Source: Clostridium sp. (GTDB lineage Bacteria > Cyanobacteriota > Vampirovibrionia > Gastranaerophilales > Gastranaerophilaceae). From it: a DNA stretch of 64,000 nt. The stretch covers positions 124,001 through 188,000 of the forward strand of contig JAHALR010000006.1 in assembly GCA_018362895.1 (NCBI GenBank). Reading direction: 5' to 3'. Of this stretch, positions 24,970-34,166 are shown piece by piece. The notes under the pieces were generated by a model. It saw only the letters and a program-made list of their open reading frames with translations, was not told the DNA's origin and did no database searches. Within the stretch, counting starts at the first letter, position 1. Each line of letters opens with the position of its first letter. The position numbers and the translations under genes are program-made.

Positions 24970-26628
24970 TTATTCTGTTACTGCTCCGACGGATGCACTT
25001 TGCACAGTCTTTGCATATTTTGACAAATAGCCTTTGACTTCTTTTGGAGGAAGAGCAGCAAAGTTTTTTCTTCTCTGTTCAAGTTCTTCATCGCTTACGA
25101 GAAGCTCAAGACTTCTTTGCGGTATATCTATTTTAATTTTATCACCGTTTTTTATCAAGCCTATAATTCCACCCATCGCTGCTTCCGGACAAATATGACC
25201 TATACAAAGTCCTCTTGTTCCGCCTGAAAATCTGCCGTCTGTTATCAGTGCAACCTTTGCGCCAAGGCCTTTTCCGACAATCATGGAGGTCGGTGCGAGC
25301 ATTTCTCTCATTCCCGGGCTGCCTTTAGGGCCTTCATAACAGATTACAACAACATCGCCTTCTTTGATTTCGTCTTTGTCTATTGCTTCCATTGTTTCTT
25401 CTTCGGAGTTAAAGACTTTGGCTTTTCCTTCGAATGTTAAAGCAGAAGGGTCAACGCCCGAGATTTTTATTACAGCACCGTCTTTTGCGAGGTTGCCTTT
25501 TAAGATTCCTAATCCCGGGTTTGAGGTAATCGGGTTGTCTAAAGTGTGTACAACACTGTTGTCAACCCACGCTGCTTGAGCTATTTCGGATATTTTTAAG
25601 CCTGATACACCTTTTGTGTCTTTGAATTCAGGTGTTTTTCCAAACAGAGTTTTCATAACTCCCGGAATTCCGCCTGCGTTGTGAAGGTCTGTCATCGTAG
25701 GAAGAGCAGAGGGGTCGAGTTTGATAATCTGAGGAATTTTATAGCTCAACTCATCAAAGTCGTTGAGTGTTATGTCTATACCGCCTGATTTTGCAATAGC
25801 AAGAAGATGCAGGATAGAGTTTGTTGAACCGCCAAGTGCAAGGTCTGTGACGATTGCATTTCTGAGTGAATCTTTTGTTATGATATCAGTCGGTTTGATT
25901 CCTTTTTCGACGAGTTCAACTATTTTCAAGCCTGATTCAAAGGCGATTTGTTTTTTCTTTGCTGAAACAGCGGAAGCTGTTGCGCAGAAAGGAAGGCTCA
26001 TCCCCATTACTTCTGTCAGGCACGCCATTGTGTTGGCTGTATAAAGTCCTTGACAGGAGCCTGCTGACGGGCAGCATTCTTCTTCCATTTCGTGAAGGCG
26101 TTCTTCTGTGATTTTTCCTGCCGAGAGTTTCCCGATTGCTTCAAAAGAGCCTCTAATCATTGTCAAAACTTCGTTTTTTGAACATCCGTCCATCATTGGT
26201 CCTGCTGTAACAATAATACATGGGATGTCAAGTCTCAAAGATGATATGAGCATACCCGGAGTGATTTTGTCGCAGTTTGTAAGAAGTACAAGCCCGTCAA
26301 GCTGGTGAGCTTCTGCCACTGTTTCAACGCAGTCAGCTATGAGGTCGCGGGAGGGAAGTGAATATTTCATTCCGCAGTGTCCCATTGCAATTCCGTCGCA
26401 TACGGCAGGAACTCCGAAAATAAAAGCCTGGCCTCCGCCCGAGTGGATTCCTTTTTCTATTTGTCTTTCAAGGTCTCTCATTCCGGCATGACCCGGGACA
26501 AGATCTGAAAAAGAGCTTGCTATTCCGATGAAGGGTTTTTTCAATCCTTCTTTTGATACACCGGTTGCATATAATAAAGAACGGTGCGGAGCTTTGTGTA
26601 TACCTTTTTTTACGCTGTCACTTCTCAT
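24970..26628 (-). CDS. ilvD: dihydroxy-acid dehydratase IlvD
   Basis: Iron-sulfur enzyme of valine, leucine and isoleucine synthesis, dehydrating dihydroxy acids to 2-keto acids. 552 residues from the ATG at 26628. That start is preferred over an upstream GTG at 26652 because AGGCAGGT lies directly before it and the family begins MRSD. Cluster motifs TNCDKITPGM and AGSCQGLYTANTM are present, as are GRFSGGTRG and the AAMGGIIG segment. No attenuator or T-box is seen upstream. With yebC it forms a - strand pair. Confidence 0.95.
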   Translation of the reverse strand: MRSDSVKKGIHKAPHRSLLYATGVSKEGLKKPFIGIASSFSDLVPGHAGMRDLERQIEKGIHSGGGQAFIFGVPAVCDGIAMGHCGMKYSLPSRDLIADCVETVAEAHQLDGLVLLTNCDKITPGMLISSLRLDIPCIIVTAGPMMDGCSKNEVLTMIRGSFEAIGKLSAGKITEERLHEMEEECCPSAGSCQGLYTANTMACLTEVMGMSLPFCATASAVSAKKKQIAFESGLKIVELVEKGIKPTDIITKDSLRNAIVTDLALGGSTNSILHLLAIAKSGGIDITLNDFDELSYKIPQIIKLDPSALPTMTDLHNAGGIPGVMKTLFGKTPEFKDTKGVSGLKISEIAQAAWVDNSVVHTLDNPITSNPGLGILKGNLAKDGAVIKISGVDPSALTFEGKAKVFNSEEETMEAIDKDEIKEGDVVVICYEGPKGSPGMREMLAPTSMIVGKGLGAKVALITDGRFSGGTRGLCIGHICPEAAMGGIIGLIKNGDKIKIDIPQRSLELLVSDEELEQRRKNFAALPPKEVKGYLSKYAKTVQSASVGAVTE

Positions 26629-26712
26629 TTTTACCTGCCTTAAACAGTTCACCCTGTTTACTTAGACTATAAACATAGTTAAAATTATACTACAAGTTTT
26701 GAAAAAATATGG

Positions 26713-26725
26713 TATAATTGGGGCT
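26713..26725 (+). promoter_or_regulatory. extended -10 promoter placed for a leaderless mRNA
   Basis: TGGTATAAT (hexamer 26713-26718) lies exactly 7 nt before the ATG at 26726. Transcription would be expected to start at or beside the A of the ATG, and no usable ribosome site exists in between. Confidence 0.5.
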
Positions 26726-27598
26726 ATGAATTCAGAAAACAACAACAATTTTATACAAAAAGCTTTTGAGCTTACTAAAGACAACATTATTCTGGCACAG
26801 CCGCTTATCATATTTTTGATAATAATCAGTTTTACAATGACAGGACTTGCTAATCAGGCAAATCACATTGCTTATGTCATTATATTTACGGCGAATGTTC
26901 TTTTGTGTACTGCGTTTTTCTCAGGCTGGTTTTATATGATAAAAAAAGCTGTACGAAATGCAAATCGTGAGTTTAAAAATCCTCAGGAAAGAGCTGAAGC
27001 CTCTCTTGCTCTCGGAAAAGAGTTTTTTCCGGGTGTGGGTGAATACTTTTTGCCTGTATCATATACAATAGTTACATATTTTGTTGTTTATATACTTTTG
27101 CTTTTTGCTTCGTACAAAGCAGGAATGTATTTTCTTCCAAATCCTGAGCTTGATTGGCACAAGCTGATGTCCATGGGCAATGCTTCGCCGTTAGAAATGC
27201 AAAAATATGTTGCGTCTTTAAGCTTTGAACAGATACGGGCAATAAACCTGTGGATGTTGTATATGTTGGGTATAGTTGGGTTGTTCACGTTTTTGACAAT
27301 GTTTTTGTTTCCAGCTGTTTACGACAGAAATAAAACCGGGAAAATGGCCGGGAAAAAGGATTTTATTTTATATGCACCGTTTATGGCTTTTAACAGAAAT
27401 ATAGTTTTTATTTTTAAAAACTTTTTCGGTTCTGTAGGGCTGCTAATATTTTTGTTTTTTGTGAATTTTATACTTTCGCTTTTAAGCATATTGTTTAATT
27501 TAAACATTGTTCTGACGGTTGTCGGGTTGATAATATCTTTTTATTTTATGACTTATGCGGCAGTATTGATATTTCTGTATTATGAAGATAAAAAATAA
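26726..27598 (+). CDS. hypothetical polytopic membrane protein
   Basis: 290 residues from the ATG at 26726; the alternative upstream TTG at 26699 would put the -10 element inside the gene. Hydrophobic helices lie at about residues 27-45, 52-75, 110-135, 180-200 and 230-285. The polar loop between the third and fourth is Met- and Ser-rich. The pattern resembles bacterial DUF4013/glycerophosphoryl-transferase-type membrane domains, but I do not recognise it firmly. The last 17 bp overlap miaA. Confidence 0.75.
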   Translation: MNSENNNNFIQKAFELTKDNIILAQPLIIFLIIISFTMTGLANQANHIAYVIIFTANVLLCTAFFSGWFYMIKKAVRNANREFKNPQERAEASLALGKEFFPGVGEYFLPVSYTIVTYFVVYILLLFASYKAGMYFLPNPELDWHKLMSMGNASPLEMQKYVASLSFEQIRAINLWMLYMLGIVGLFTFLTMFLFPAVYDRNKTGKMAGKKDFILYAPFMAFNRNIVFIFKNFFGSVGLLIFLFFVNFILSLLSILFNLNIVLTVVGLIISFYFMTYAAVLIFLYYEDKK

Positions 27599-28517
27599 TA
27601 CCGGTAAACAAAATACGGTGATAGCCATAGTGGGTCCGACAGGTTCGGGCAAAACAGCGTGTGCGGTTGAGCTTGCAAAACAGCTTGAAACAGAGGTTAT
27701 TTCGGCTGATTCAAGACAGATTTTTAAAGAGTTTGACATAGCCACAGCAAAGCCCTCGTTTGAAGAACGTCAGGGAATTAAACATCATCTTATAGATGTG
27801 GTGGAACCTGTGCAGGAGTTCACTGTTGCTGATTTTGCGGACAATGCAAGAAAAGTTATTGACGAACTTTTTGCTAAAGGCAAAACGCCTGTTGTGGCAG
27901 GTGGAACAGGGCTTTATTTCAGGATTCTGCTTGAAAATTATGATATGCCCAGAGTCGCACCGAACAAGGAGCTTCGCAATGAGCTTCAAGAGATTGCGGA
28001 CAAACAGGGTGTTGAAAAAATTTATCAAATGCTTTGTGAGCTTGACCCGGTGCTTGCAAAGAACATGCATCCGAACAACACTGTAAAAATTATCAGAGCA
28101 CTTGAGGTATGCAAAACGCTTAATATGCCTATGTCACAGGCTCAAAAAGTCAAGCCTGAGGCTGAATATAACGTTATATGGCTGGGCTTAAACAGCGAAG
28201 ACAGACAGTTTTTGTACAACCGCACTGACATACGGGTCGACAAGATGGTAGAGTCGGGGGTTGAACAGGAGGCCAAAATGCTTTATGAAAAATACGGAAG
28301 GATTCCTTCTTTAATGAACACTATTGCATATCAGGAGTTTATCGAATATTTTGACGGTTTGATTTCTTATGAAGAATGTATTGAAAAAATAAAACAAAAC
28401 ACCAGAAGATATGTAAAAAGACAACTTACGTGGTTTAGAAGAAATTCTGAAATCAACTGGTTCGAGGTTCAAGACGGGAATTTTATTAACAAATTGTGTG
28501 AATTTATTGTAAAATAA
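27582..28517 (+). CDS. miaA: tRNA dimethylallyltransferase MiaA
   Basis: 311 residues. Adds a dimethylallyl group to A37 of tRNAs reading U-starting codons, using DMAPP from the MEP pathway (IspH is at 17.5 kb). The P-loop GPTGSGKT is at 18-25, with SADSRQIFKEFDI and the GGTGLYFRILL segment. Begins inside the preceding membrane-protein gene with a 17-bp overlap and no clear ribosome site, indicating translational coupling. Confidence 0.96.
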   Translation: MKIKNNTGKQNTVIAIVGPTGSGKTACAVELAKQLETEVISADSRQIFKEFDIATAKPSFEERQGIKHHLIDVVEPVQEFTVADFADNARKVIDELFAKGKTPVVAGGTGLYFRILLENYDMPRVAPNKELRNELQEIADKQGVEKIYQMLCELDPVLAKNMHPNNTVKIIRALEVCKTLNMPMSQAQKVKPEAEYNVIWLGLNSEDRQFLYNRTDIRVDKMVESGVEQEAKMLYEKYGRIPSLMNTIAYQEFIEYFDGLISYEECIEKIKQNTRRYVKRQLTWFRRNSEINWFEVQDGNFINKLCEFIVK

Positions 28518-28563
28518 GTAACAATAATCAAAACTAAGGCAAACACGGGGAGAAAAATAATAA

Positions 28564-30231
28564 ATGGACAAAGAGAAATTTTTGAATTTTGTTAAAACTC
28601 ACAGAGAAATTTTTGCACTGGCTGGGCTTCTTGTCTTGTGTTACTTTTTATATTTTTTCAGCATGGGACATTATTCACTGATTGATGTGGATGAAACCAG
28701 ATATGTCACAATGTCGAGGAATATGTTTTATACAAAAGACTATCTGACATTATTTTTGAACGGTGACTTTTTCTTTGAAAAACCGCCTTTATATTTCTGG
28801 CTTGAAACTTTGTCATTTATGATTTTTAAACATGTCAGTGAGGTCACAGCTCGTATTCCTGTTGCACTGACAGCTACATACGGTGTATTTCTTACGTATT
28901 TTCTGGGAAAGAGGATTTGTTCAAAAAAATACGGAATTGTTTGCGCAGTGATTCTGGCTACATGTTTTGAATATGTTGTTCTTGCCCGTGTAGCAATTCT
29001 TGATATGTTGTTGTCTGTTTGTATTGCTTCATCTGCGTTTGCAGGAATTTATACGCTTTTTTGCAGAGACAATTACAAGAAATATTTCTGGTGGCTTGCT
29101 TACATAATGGCAGGTTTTGGCGTTCTTGCCAAAGGGATTCCGGGGGTTGCTGTGCCTGCTTTGACTATTTTCTTTTCATACCTTGTTGCGAGAAAGTGGA
29201 AAGAACTTTTCAAACCTCTTTATATAATTCCGGGTTTGTTGTTTTTCTTTATTGTTTCATTGCCCTGGCATGTTGTTATGCTTAATTTGCACGGGCAGGC
29301 ATTTTTCCATGAATACATTTTTAAACACCACATTGAAAGATTTGTAAACTCTCATGAACTCGGCAGAAAACAGCCTTTTTATTATTTTATACCGGTGTTT
29401 TTCCTGGGCTTTATGCCGTGGATTTTTTCTTTCATTTCACAGCTGGTTGTTTGTTTCAAAAAGCATTTCAAAAAAACAGAAGAATATACAGCACGTTTCA
29501 ATGACCTGCAAAGGCTTGAGCAGTTTGTTGTTTTGAACGTGATATTTTTCCTTGTTGTTTTTATTTTCTTTTCAGCGGCAAGCACTAAACTTCCTACATA
29601 CATTTTACCTGCGATGTTTCCTGCTGCTTTGATACTCGGAAAATTCTGGTTTGATTATATTTGGAAGGATGAAAATGAAAGAGCTGTAAATATTTCAACT
29701 TTGGTGTTGAATTTTGCTTTTATTGCTACTGCAATAGGGCTTTTTGTTGCTCCTTCTTTTGTCAGAGAAGCTGACAGAGCCGGACTTTTGGCTATGCAGA
29801 TACCCGGTGTGATTGTGATTCTTGCTTCCGTGCTTTTAAACAGTTTTGCTGTTTTCAAGGACAAAAAACTTTTGCATTTTCTTGGAATTGCAGGCTTTAT
29901 GGCTGTTTTGTCAATGTTTTCGACAAAATATATTTTCCCTTATGTTTTGAGCTTTCAACAAAATCAACTGATTGAATATTCGAAAATGGCGAAAGTTGAA
30001 GGCAAAAGACTTGCAAGCTGGGGCTTTGGCAAAAAATACAGCCTGTTGTATTACGGTGCGGGTGAGGTTGATTTTCTGGGAAAAGCAGACCCTGCTTCGC
30101 TTGAGTTGAATCCGAAGACTTATTTGATTATTGAAAATAAGAAGGGTGAAGAGTTTTCAAAATACTTTGATTATGAAGTTTTGAAAAAGGGAACTAAATA
30201 TTCATTGATTACTGATATAATTAAAAAATAA
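28564..30231 (+). CDS. GT39/ArnT-like integral-membrane glycosyltransferase
   Basis: 555 residues with about 10-12 hydrophobic helices. The first periplasmic loop holds DVDETRY (Asp41, Asp43, Glu44) after the first helix and the FFFEKPPLYFWLE segment, which is the pattern of the GT-C family that includes ArnT and protein O-mannosyltransferases. Such enzymes transfer sugar from a polyprenyl-phosphate donor to lipid A or proteins on the outer face of the inner membrane. In an organism with LpxK nearby, lipid A decoration is plausible, but protein glycosylation is equally possible. Ribosome site GGGGAG. Confidence 0.88.
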   Translation: MDKEKFLNFVKTHREIFALAGLLVLCYFLYFFSMGHYSLIDVDETRYVTMSRNMFYTKDYLTLFLNGDFFFEKPPLYFWLETLSFMIFKHVSEVTARIPVALTATYGVFLTYFLGKRICSKKYGIVCAVILATCFEYVVLARVAILDMLLSVCIASSAFAGIYTLFCRDNYKKYFWWLAYIMAGFGVLAKGIPGVAVPALTIFFSYLVARKWKELFKPLYIIPGLLFFFIVSLPWHVVMLNLHGQAFFHEYIFKHHIERFVNSHELGRKQPFYYFIPVFFLGFMPWIFSFISQLVVCFKKHFKKTEEYTARFNDLQRLEQFVVLNVIFFLVVFIFFSAASTKLPTYILPAMFPAALILGKFWFDYIWKDENERAVNISTLVLNFAFIATAIGLFVAPSFVREADRAGLLAMQIPGVIVILASVLLNSFAVFKDKKLLHFLGIAGFMAVLSMFSTKYIFPYVLSFQQNQLIEYSKMAKVEGKRLASWGFGKKYSLLYYGAGEVDFLGKADPASLELNPKTYLIIENKKGEEFSKYFDYEVLKKGTKYSLITDIIKK

Positions 30232-30253
30232 TAGAACCCGAAAGGACAGAAAG

Positions 30254-31630
30254 TTGTTTGAACGTTTTACGGAAAAGGCTATAAATATTATCTCAATGGC
30301 TCAAAGAGAGGCTGCGGATTCTCAGACCTATAAAATCTATCCGGAGCACATTTTGCTCGGGATACTTGAGACGAAAGCGAACATCTGCTCCAGACTGCTT
30401 GCTTATGCAGGCATGAATCCTGACGACTTCAGAGAACATGTCTATGAAAAATATAAAAACGTCAGTCACGATTTTAAGCATACGAACATTGCCTTTAGTG
30501 AGGGGTCTCAAAATATTATAAGGGCGGCATTTGAAATTGCAAAAGAAAACAAGAATTCCTATATTATGCCAGAACACCTTTTATTTTCAATAGTTCTGGC
30601 TGATGAGCCTTCTGTTATGGCTGATTTTAAAAAGTATAGTGTTGATGTTGAAAAGCTTAAACAAACTTTGATGAAGCTGATTGAGAAAAATAATAAAAAA
30701 GGTGACAATCACCCTGAATTAATCAGAAGAAAAGACAAAAACGAATATCAAACAATACAATCAATTTTTAAAGAAGGCGAGTCAAAAGATGTCCTTGACC
30801 GTGCCGTAGCGAAGCTGACGGCTTCTCACTATGAGATTTTGGGTACAGAGCAAATAGTCCAGTCTATTTTAGAAGACAGCGGTTCTGATATTGCCAATAT
30901 TCTAAAAGAAGAGGGAATTGACCTTGAAAAATATTGCGGAAAGCTTCAGGAGGTTTCTTCCCGTCAGGCAGAGTTTGAAGAAAAGCAGATTATTTTTACA
31001 CCGAACGCTTTTAAGACAATGCTTCTTGCTTTTGAAACAGCCAAGGAGCTGGGGTCTGCTTCCGTAAAACCTGAGCATATTATTCTCGGTGTGTTAAAGG
31101 CAAAAAGCGGAATTGCATACAATATTTTTAAAGAATTGAAGGTTGAAGATGATGATCTTGCGCACAAGATTATCAAGCCTATTGAAAAACAGATGCCGGA
31201 AACTCTCACGATTCTTAGATTTGCAAAACGTGAGGCACAGAGCATGAACAGAAATATCGTGGGTAGTGAGTTTATTCTTCTCGGCATTATAGACGAAGCA
31301 GTCGGCATAGGGGCAAAGGTTCTTTCTCAGCTTGGAATTACCATAAAAGACGCCAGAATCGAGGTAGAAAAGGTTTTGGGGTATGGAAATTCATACACCT
31401 TCGGAGAGGTTGTTTTTTCTGACAGAGCGAAGAAGATTCTTGAGATTGCCTGGGAAAAAGCGCAAAAACACAAGAACACAAAGATTGCTTCCGAAAATCT
31501 TTTGTGGGCAATCACTCAGACACCTGATTCTGTTGCTATGCAGGTGCTTTCAAACCTGGGTGTTGATGTGCTTGAGATAAATCAAGGTATTTTGACCGAG
31601 CTTGACAAGTTGAAAGACAGCGAAGAATAA
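30254..31630 (+). CDS. Clp N-domain repeat protein without ATPase modules
   Basis: 458 residues starting at TTG with AAAGGACAG upstream. It begins like ClpC (MFERFTEKAI) but contains only Clp N-domain half-repeats, six of them: about 2-70, 80-145, 172-235, 246-312, 316-377 and 386-452, that is, three Clp-N domains. Repeat signatures are PEHILLGIL, PEHLLFSIV, TEQIVQSIL, PEHIILGVL, SEFILLGII and SENLLWAI. No Walker A or B motif is present, so it cannot unfold proteins by itself. It might be an adaptor or decoy that collects substrates or partners for a real Clp ATPase, as ClpT does in plastids. It follows the GT39 gene by 22 bp. Confidence 0.88.
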   Translation: MFERFTEKAINIISMAQREAADSQTYKIYPEHILLGILETKANICSRLLAYAGMNPDDFREHVYEKYKNVSHDFKHTNIAFSEGSQNIIRAAFEIAKENKNSYIMPEHLLFSIVLADEPSVMADFKKYSVDVEKLKQTLMKLIEKNNKKGDNHPELIRRKDKNEYQTIQSIFKEGESKDVLDRAVAKLTASHYEILGTEQIVQSILEDSGSDIANILKEEGIDLEKYCGKLQEVSSRQAEFEEKQIIFTPNAFKTMLLAFETAKELGSASVKPEHIILGVLKAKSGIAYNIFKELKVEDDDLAHKIIKPIEKQMPETLTILRFAKREAQSMNRNIVGSEFILLGIIDEAVGIGAKVLSQLGITIKDARIEVEKVLGYGNSYTFGEVVFSDRAKKILEIAWEKAQKHKNTKIASENLLWAITQTPDSVAMQVLSNLGVDVLEINQGILTELDKLKDSEE

Positions 31631-31690
31631 TCAGGCTTTTCAATTTATTTCTCTCTTAATTTTTGAGATGTTTCAAGACATAAATAAATC

Positions 31691-32257
31691 TTAATCAAGC
31701 GGAACAGAGGTTGCTTTTTGCATTACTCTGTCCCAGCGGAAATAGCTGTAATAGATTCTTACGTCTCTTACGATTTTGAGCCAGGCATCTTTTTGATACA
31801 GAAAATTTTCTCTGTTTTTGTTGATATAATGAATAGACAAAAGTCCTTCATAACCTGCCGTGACACGGATGATTTCACACTGTGCCGGCATGGATGGGGC
31901 TTTGTCAGCACACCAAATTGCCACTGAGTCTTCAAAATTGTCTTTTAAAATCTGATACTTCATTGTTTTGTTTCTTGAAGAAACATTGTTTAAAAGGTTC
32001 ATCATAAATTTGTAGCATGAGTTCCCTTTAGCGTAGTTATAAGCGTGAAACACAACCGATTCGACCCAATCGTTTGAATAAGAATATGACGGAATCCATT
32101 GTGAAATAACTTCCTGGTTTTGCTTTCCAAAATAAACCTGTTTCCAGTTTTTGTTATATTCAGGATACGTTATTAATGCAGTCTGATAACAATTCCCTGC
32201 CTGTGCAAAGAAATTAATAAAAACAATGCTCACAACGATGAGCAGTATTTTATACAT
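31691..32257 (-). CDS. hypothetical secreted protein
   Basis: 188 residues from the ATG at 32257 (an upstream start at 32287 is also open). The N-terminus is a clear signal peptide: MYK, a hydrophobic core (ILLIVVSIVFINFFA) and AQAG cleavage. The mature part has several Cys (NCYQ, SCYKF, IWCADK, QCEIIR) that could form disulfides, and many aromatic residues. No family recognised. Overlaps the end of the nif3-like gene by 8 bp and is the last gene of the trpS-coaBC-nif3 run. Location is periplasm or outer surface. Confidence 0.75.
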   Translation of the reverse strand: MYKILLIVVSIVFINFFAQAGNCYQTALITYPEYNKNWKQVYFGKQNQEVISQWIPSYSYSNDWVESVVFHAYNYAKGNSCYKFMMNLLNNVSSRNKTMKYQILKDNFEDSVAIWCADKAPSMPAQCEIIRVTAGYEGLLSIHYINKNRENFLYQKDAWLKIVRDVRIYYSYFRWDRVMQKATSVPLD

Positions 32258-32987
32258 ATACCCATGCAGGTTTTTCATGAGCAACAACTACCTCAAATTT
32301 TTCTTTTTCAAGAATTCTTTTTATTTCTTCCACAAAAGGTTTTTCAGATTCAAAATGCCCGATATCCAAAATGGCTGTTCTTCTTGAGTCAAGGGCATCA
32401 TGGTATTTTACTTCAGATGTTATATAAGCATCTATGTTATATCTTTCAACTTCCGGTATAAACTCCGCACCGGCACCTGCACAGACAGCAATTGTTTTTA
32501 CCACGGTTTTTCTCGGGTTGTTAATAATTTTTATACGTTCAGTGTTGAAGGCGAGTTTTACTTTTGAAATCAGTTCGTCAAGTGTCATTTCATGAGGAGC
32601 TAGACCTGCTCTGACAAAGTCGTTGAGCTTGCCTGTTTTTTTCAAATTCAGTCTTCTTGCTATAAGATCGCTTGTGCCGTTTATTGTTTTGTCGCAGTTT
32701 GTATGAAGTGAATAAATTTGAATTCCTCTTTGAACAGCTTTTATTATTTTCACATCTTTAACGACTTTGAGTGGTTTAAAAATCATCGGATGGTGAGAGA
32801 TAATCAGGTTGCATCCAAGTTCCACAGCCTGATTGATAACATCGTCTGTAACAGAAAGACAGATGAGGATTTTTGAGGTGTTGTCATTTCCGAAAAAGAC
32901 CTGCCAGCCGGGGTTGTCCCATTCTTCAGCAAGTTCGGAAGGGGCATATTTTTCTAAAACCTTAATAATATCAGTTGTTTTTGCCAT
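32250..32987 (-). CDS. Nif3-like dinuclear metal centre protein
   Basis: 245 residues of the NIF3/YqfO/DUF34 family. Metal ligands are visible in LIISHHPMIF (about 60-69) and in the C-terminal DIGHFESEKP region. The N-terminal PSELAEEWDNPGWQV is the family signature. Proposed as GTP cyclohydrolase I type 2 or a metal-handling protein, without consensus. The start TTATTGTATG is preceded by TGGAG. Its first 17 bp overlap the end of coaBC. Confidence 0.93.
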   Translation of the reverse strand: MAKTTDIIKVLEKYAPSELAEEWDNPGWQVFFGNDNTSKILICLSVTDDVINQAVELGCNLIISHHPMIFKPLKVVKDVKIIKAVQRGIQIYSLHTNCDKTINGTSDLIARRLNLKKTGKLNDFVRAGLAPHEMTLDELISKVKLAFNTERIKIINNPRKTVVKTIAVCAGAGAEFIPEVERYNIDAYITSEVKYHDALDSRRTAILDIGHFESEKPFVEEIKRILEKEKFEVVVAHEKPAWVYV

Positions 32988-34164
32988 ACAATAACTCCAG
33001 TATCCGAGAAGCTATGTTCTCTTTTGTGTCTCTTTCCAGTCCGGTTATGTTTAGATTCTTGTCAATTATAAAAACTTCATTGTATTCGCTGGAAAAACCC
33101 GAGTCTTTTTTTGAGATGTCGTTGGCTATGATATAATCGCAGTTTTTCCGTTTAATTTTTGCTTTTGCGTATTCAATCAAATTTTCGCTTTCCGCACAAA
33201 AACCTATGACCTGTTGATGCACTTTTTTAGTTTTGCACATTTCAGATAAAATGTCAGGATTTTTAACTAATTTTACAATCAATTCGTCGTTGTTTTCTTT
33301 TTTGATTTTGTTTTCCGCTTTAATTTCGGGTCTGTAATCCGCTACTGCGGCTGTCATTATCAAAACGTCAGAGTTTTCAAATTCTTTTTTTACTTTATCA
33401 AACATTTCAGAGGCACTTGTGACATCAATGTTTTTGCACTCAGGGTTTTTGGGCAAAGATGAGGTTGTGATGAGAGTAACCTCAGCACCGAGCTCAAGAG
33501 CTTTGTCCGCGAGTGCTTTTCCCATTTTTCCTGAGCTGTAATTGCCTATGTATCTTACGGGGTCAAGATTTTCTCTTGTTCCGCCGGAAGTTATGACGAA
33601 TTTTTTGCCGTTGAGATATTTTTTTTTGGAAAAAAGGCTTTCAATTTTCTCAAAAATTTTATTTATGTCAGCAAGCCTTCCCTCTCCGTTTGTTCCACAG
33701 GCAAGATAGCCCGACTCCGGTGGAATGATTTGTGCTCCCATACCTTTGAGAGTTTCTAAGTTTTTTTGAACGGCTTTGTTGTTCCACATCCCTGTATTCA
33801 TTGCAGGTGCAAAGATTGTTGTTTTTTGAAATGCACACGCAAGCGAGGTCAAAAGGTTGTCACAGATTCCGTTTGCTATTTTTCCGATAGTGTTTGCACT
33901 TGCAGGCGCAATTAGAAACACGTCAGCCCAGTCACAAAGACTGATGTGTTCGGGTTTTTTGTCCGAGGTTTTGAACTGTTCTTTGTAAACAGGCTCTTGT
34001 GTAAGGGTTTCGAGAGTCAGTTCCGTTACAAATTCAAGAGCGGAATCTGTTACCACTGTTTTTACATTGGCTCCGTTTTTTTTAAACATCCTAATCAGCT
34101 CACAGATTTTGTAAGCTGCGATTCCGCCTGTTATCCCGATTAGTAAGTTTTTGTTTTTAAGCAT
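32971..34164 (-). CDS. coaBC: bifunctional phosphopantothenoylcysteine decarboxylase / phosphopantothenate-cysteine ligase
   Basis: 397 residues from the ATG at 34164, which starts 2 nt after the trpS stop; a TTG at 34176 is also open but less likely. Two steps of coenzyme A synthesis in one polypeptide. The CoaC half begins KNKNLLIGITGGIAAYK and has the active-site PAMNTGMW segment near 125. The CoaB half begins at about 190 (KFVITSGGTRENLDPVRYI) and contains AVADYRP. Tightly coupled to trpS and nif3. Confidence 0.96.
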   Translation of the reverse strand: MLKNKNLLIGITGGIAAYKICELIRMFKKNGANVKTVVTDSALEFVTELTLETLTQEPVYKEQFKTSDKKPEHISLCDWADVFLIAPASANTIGKIANGICDNLLTSLACAFQKTTIFAPAMNTGMWNNKAVQKNLETLKGMGAQIIPPESGYLACGTNGEGRLADINKIFEKIESLFSKKKYLNGKKFVITSGGTRENLDPVRYIGNYSSGKMGKALADKALELGAEVTLITTSSLPKNPECKNIDVTSASEMFDKVKKEFENSDVLIMTAAVADYRPEIKAENKIKKENNDELIVKLVKNPDILSEMCKTKKVHQQVIGFCAESENLIEYAKAKIKRKNCDYIIANDISKKDSGFSSEYNEVFIIDKNLNITGLERDTKENIASRILELLYGKNN

Positions 34165-34166
34165 AG

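Noticed and set aside
26629..26652. upstream GTG start of ilvD
   Set aside because: The ATG at 26628 has AGGCAGGT directly before it and matches the family N-terminus MRSD.
31631..31690. terminator between the Clp-N gene and the secreted-protein gene
   Set aside because: No stable stem with a T run could be found by eye.
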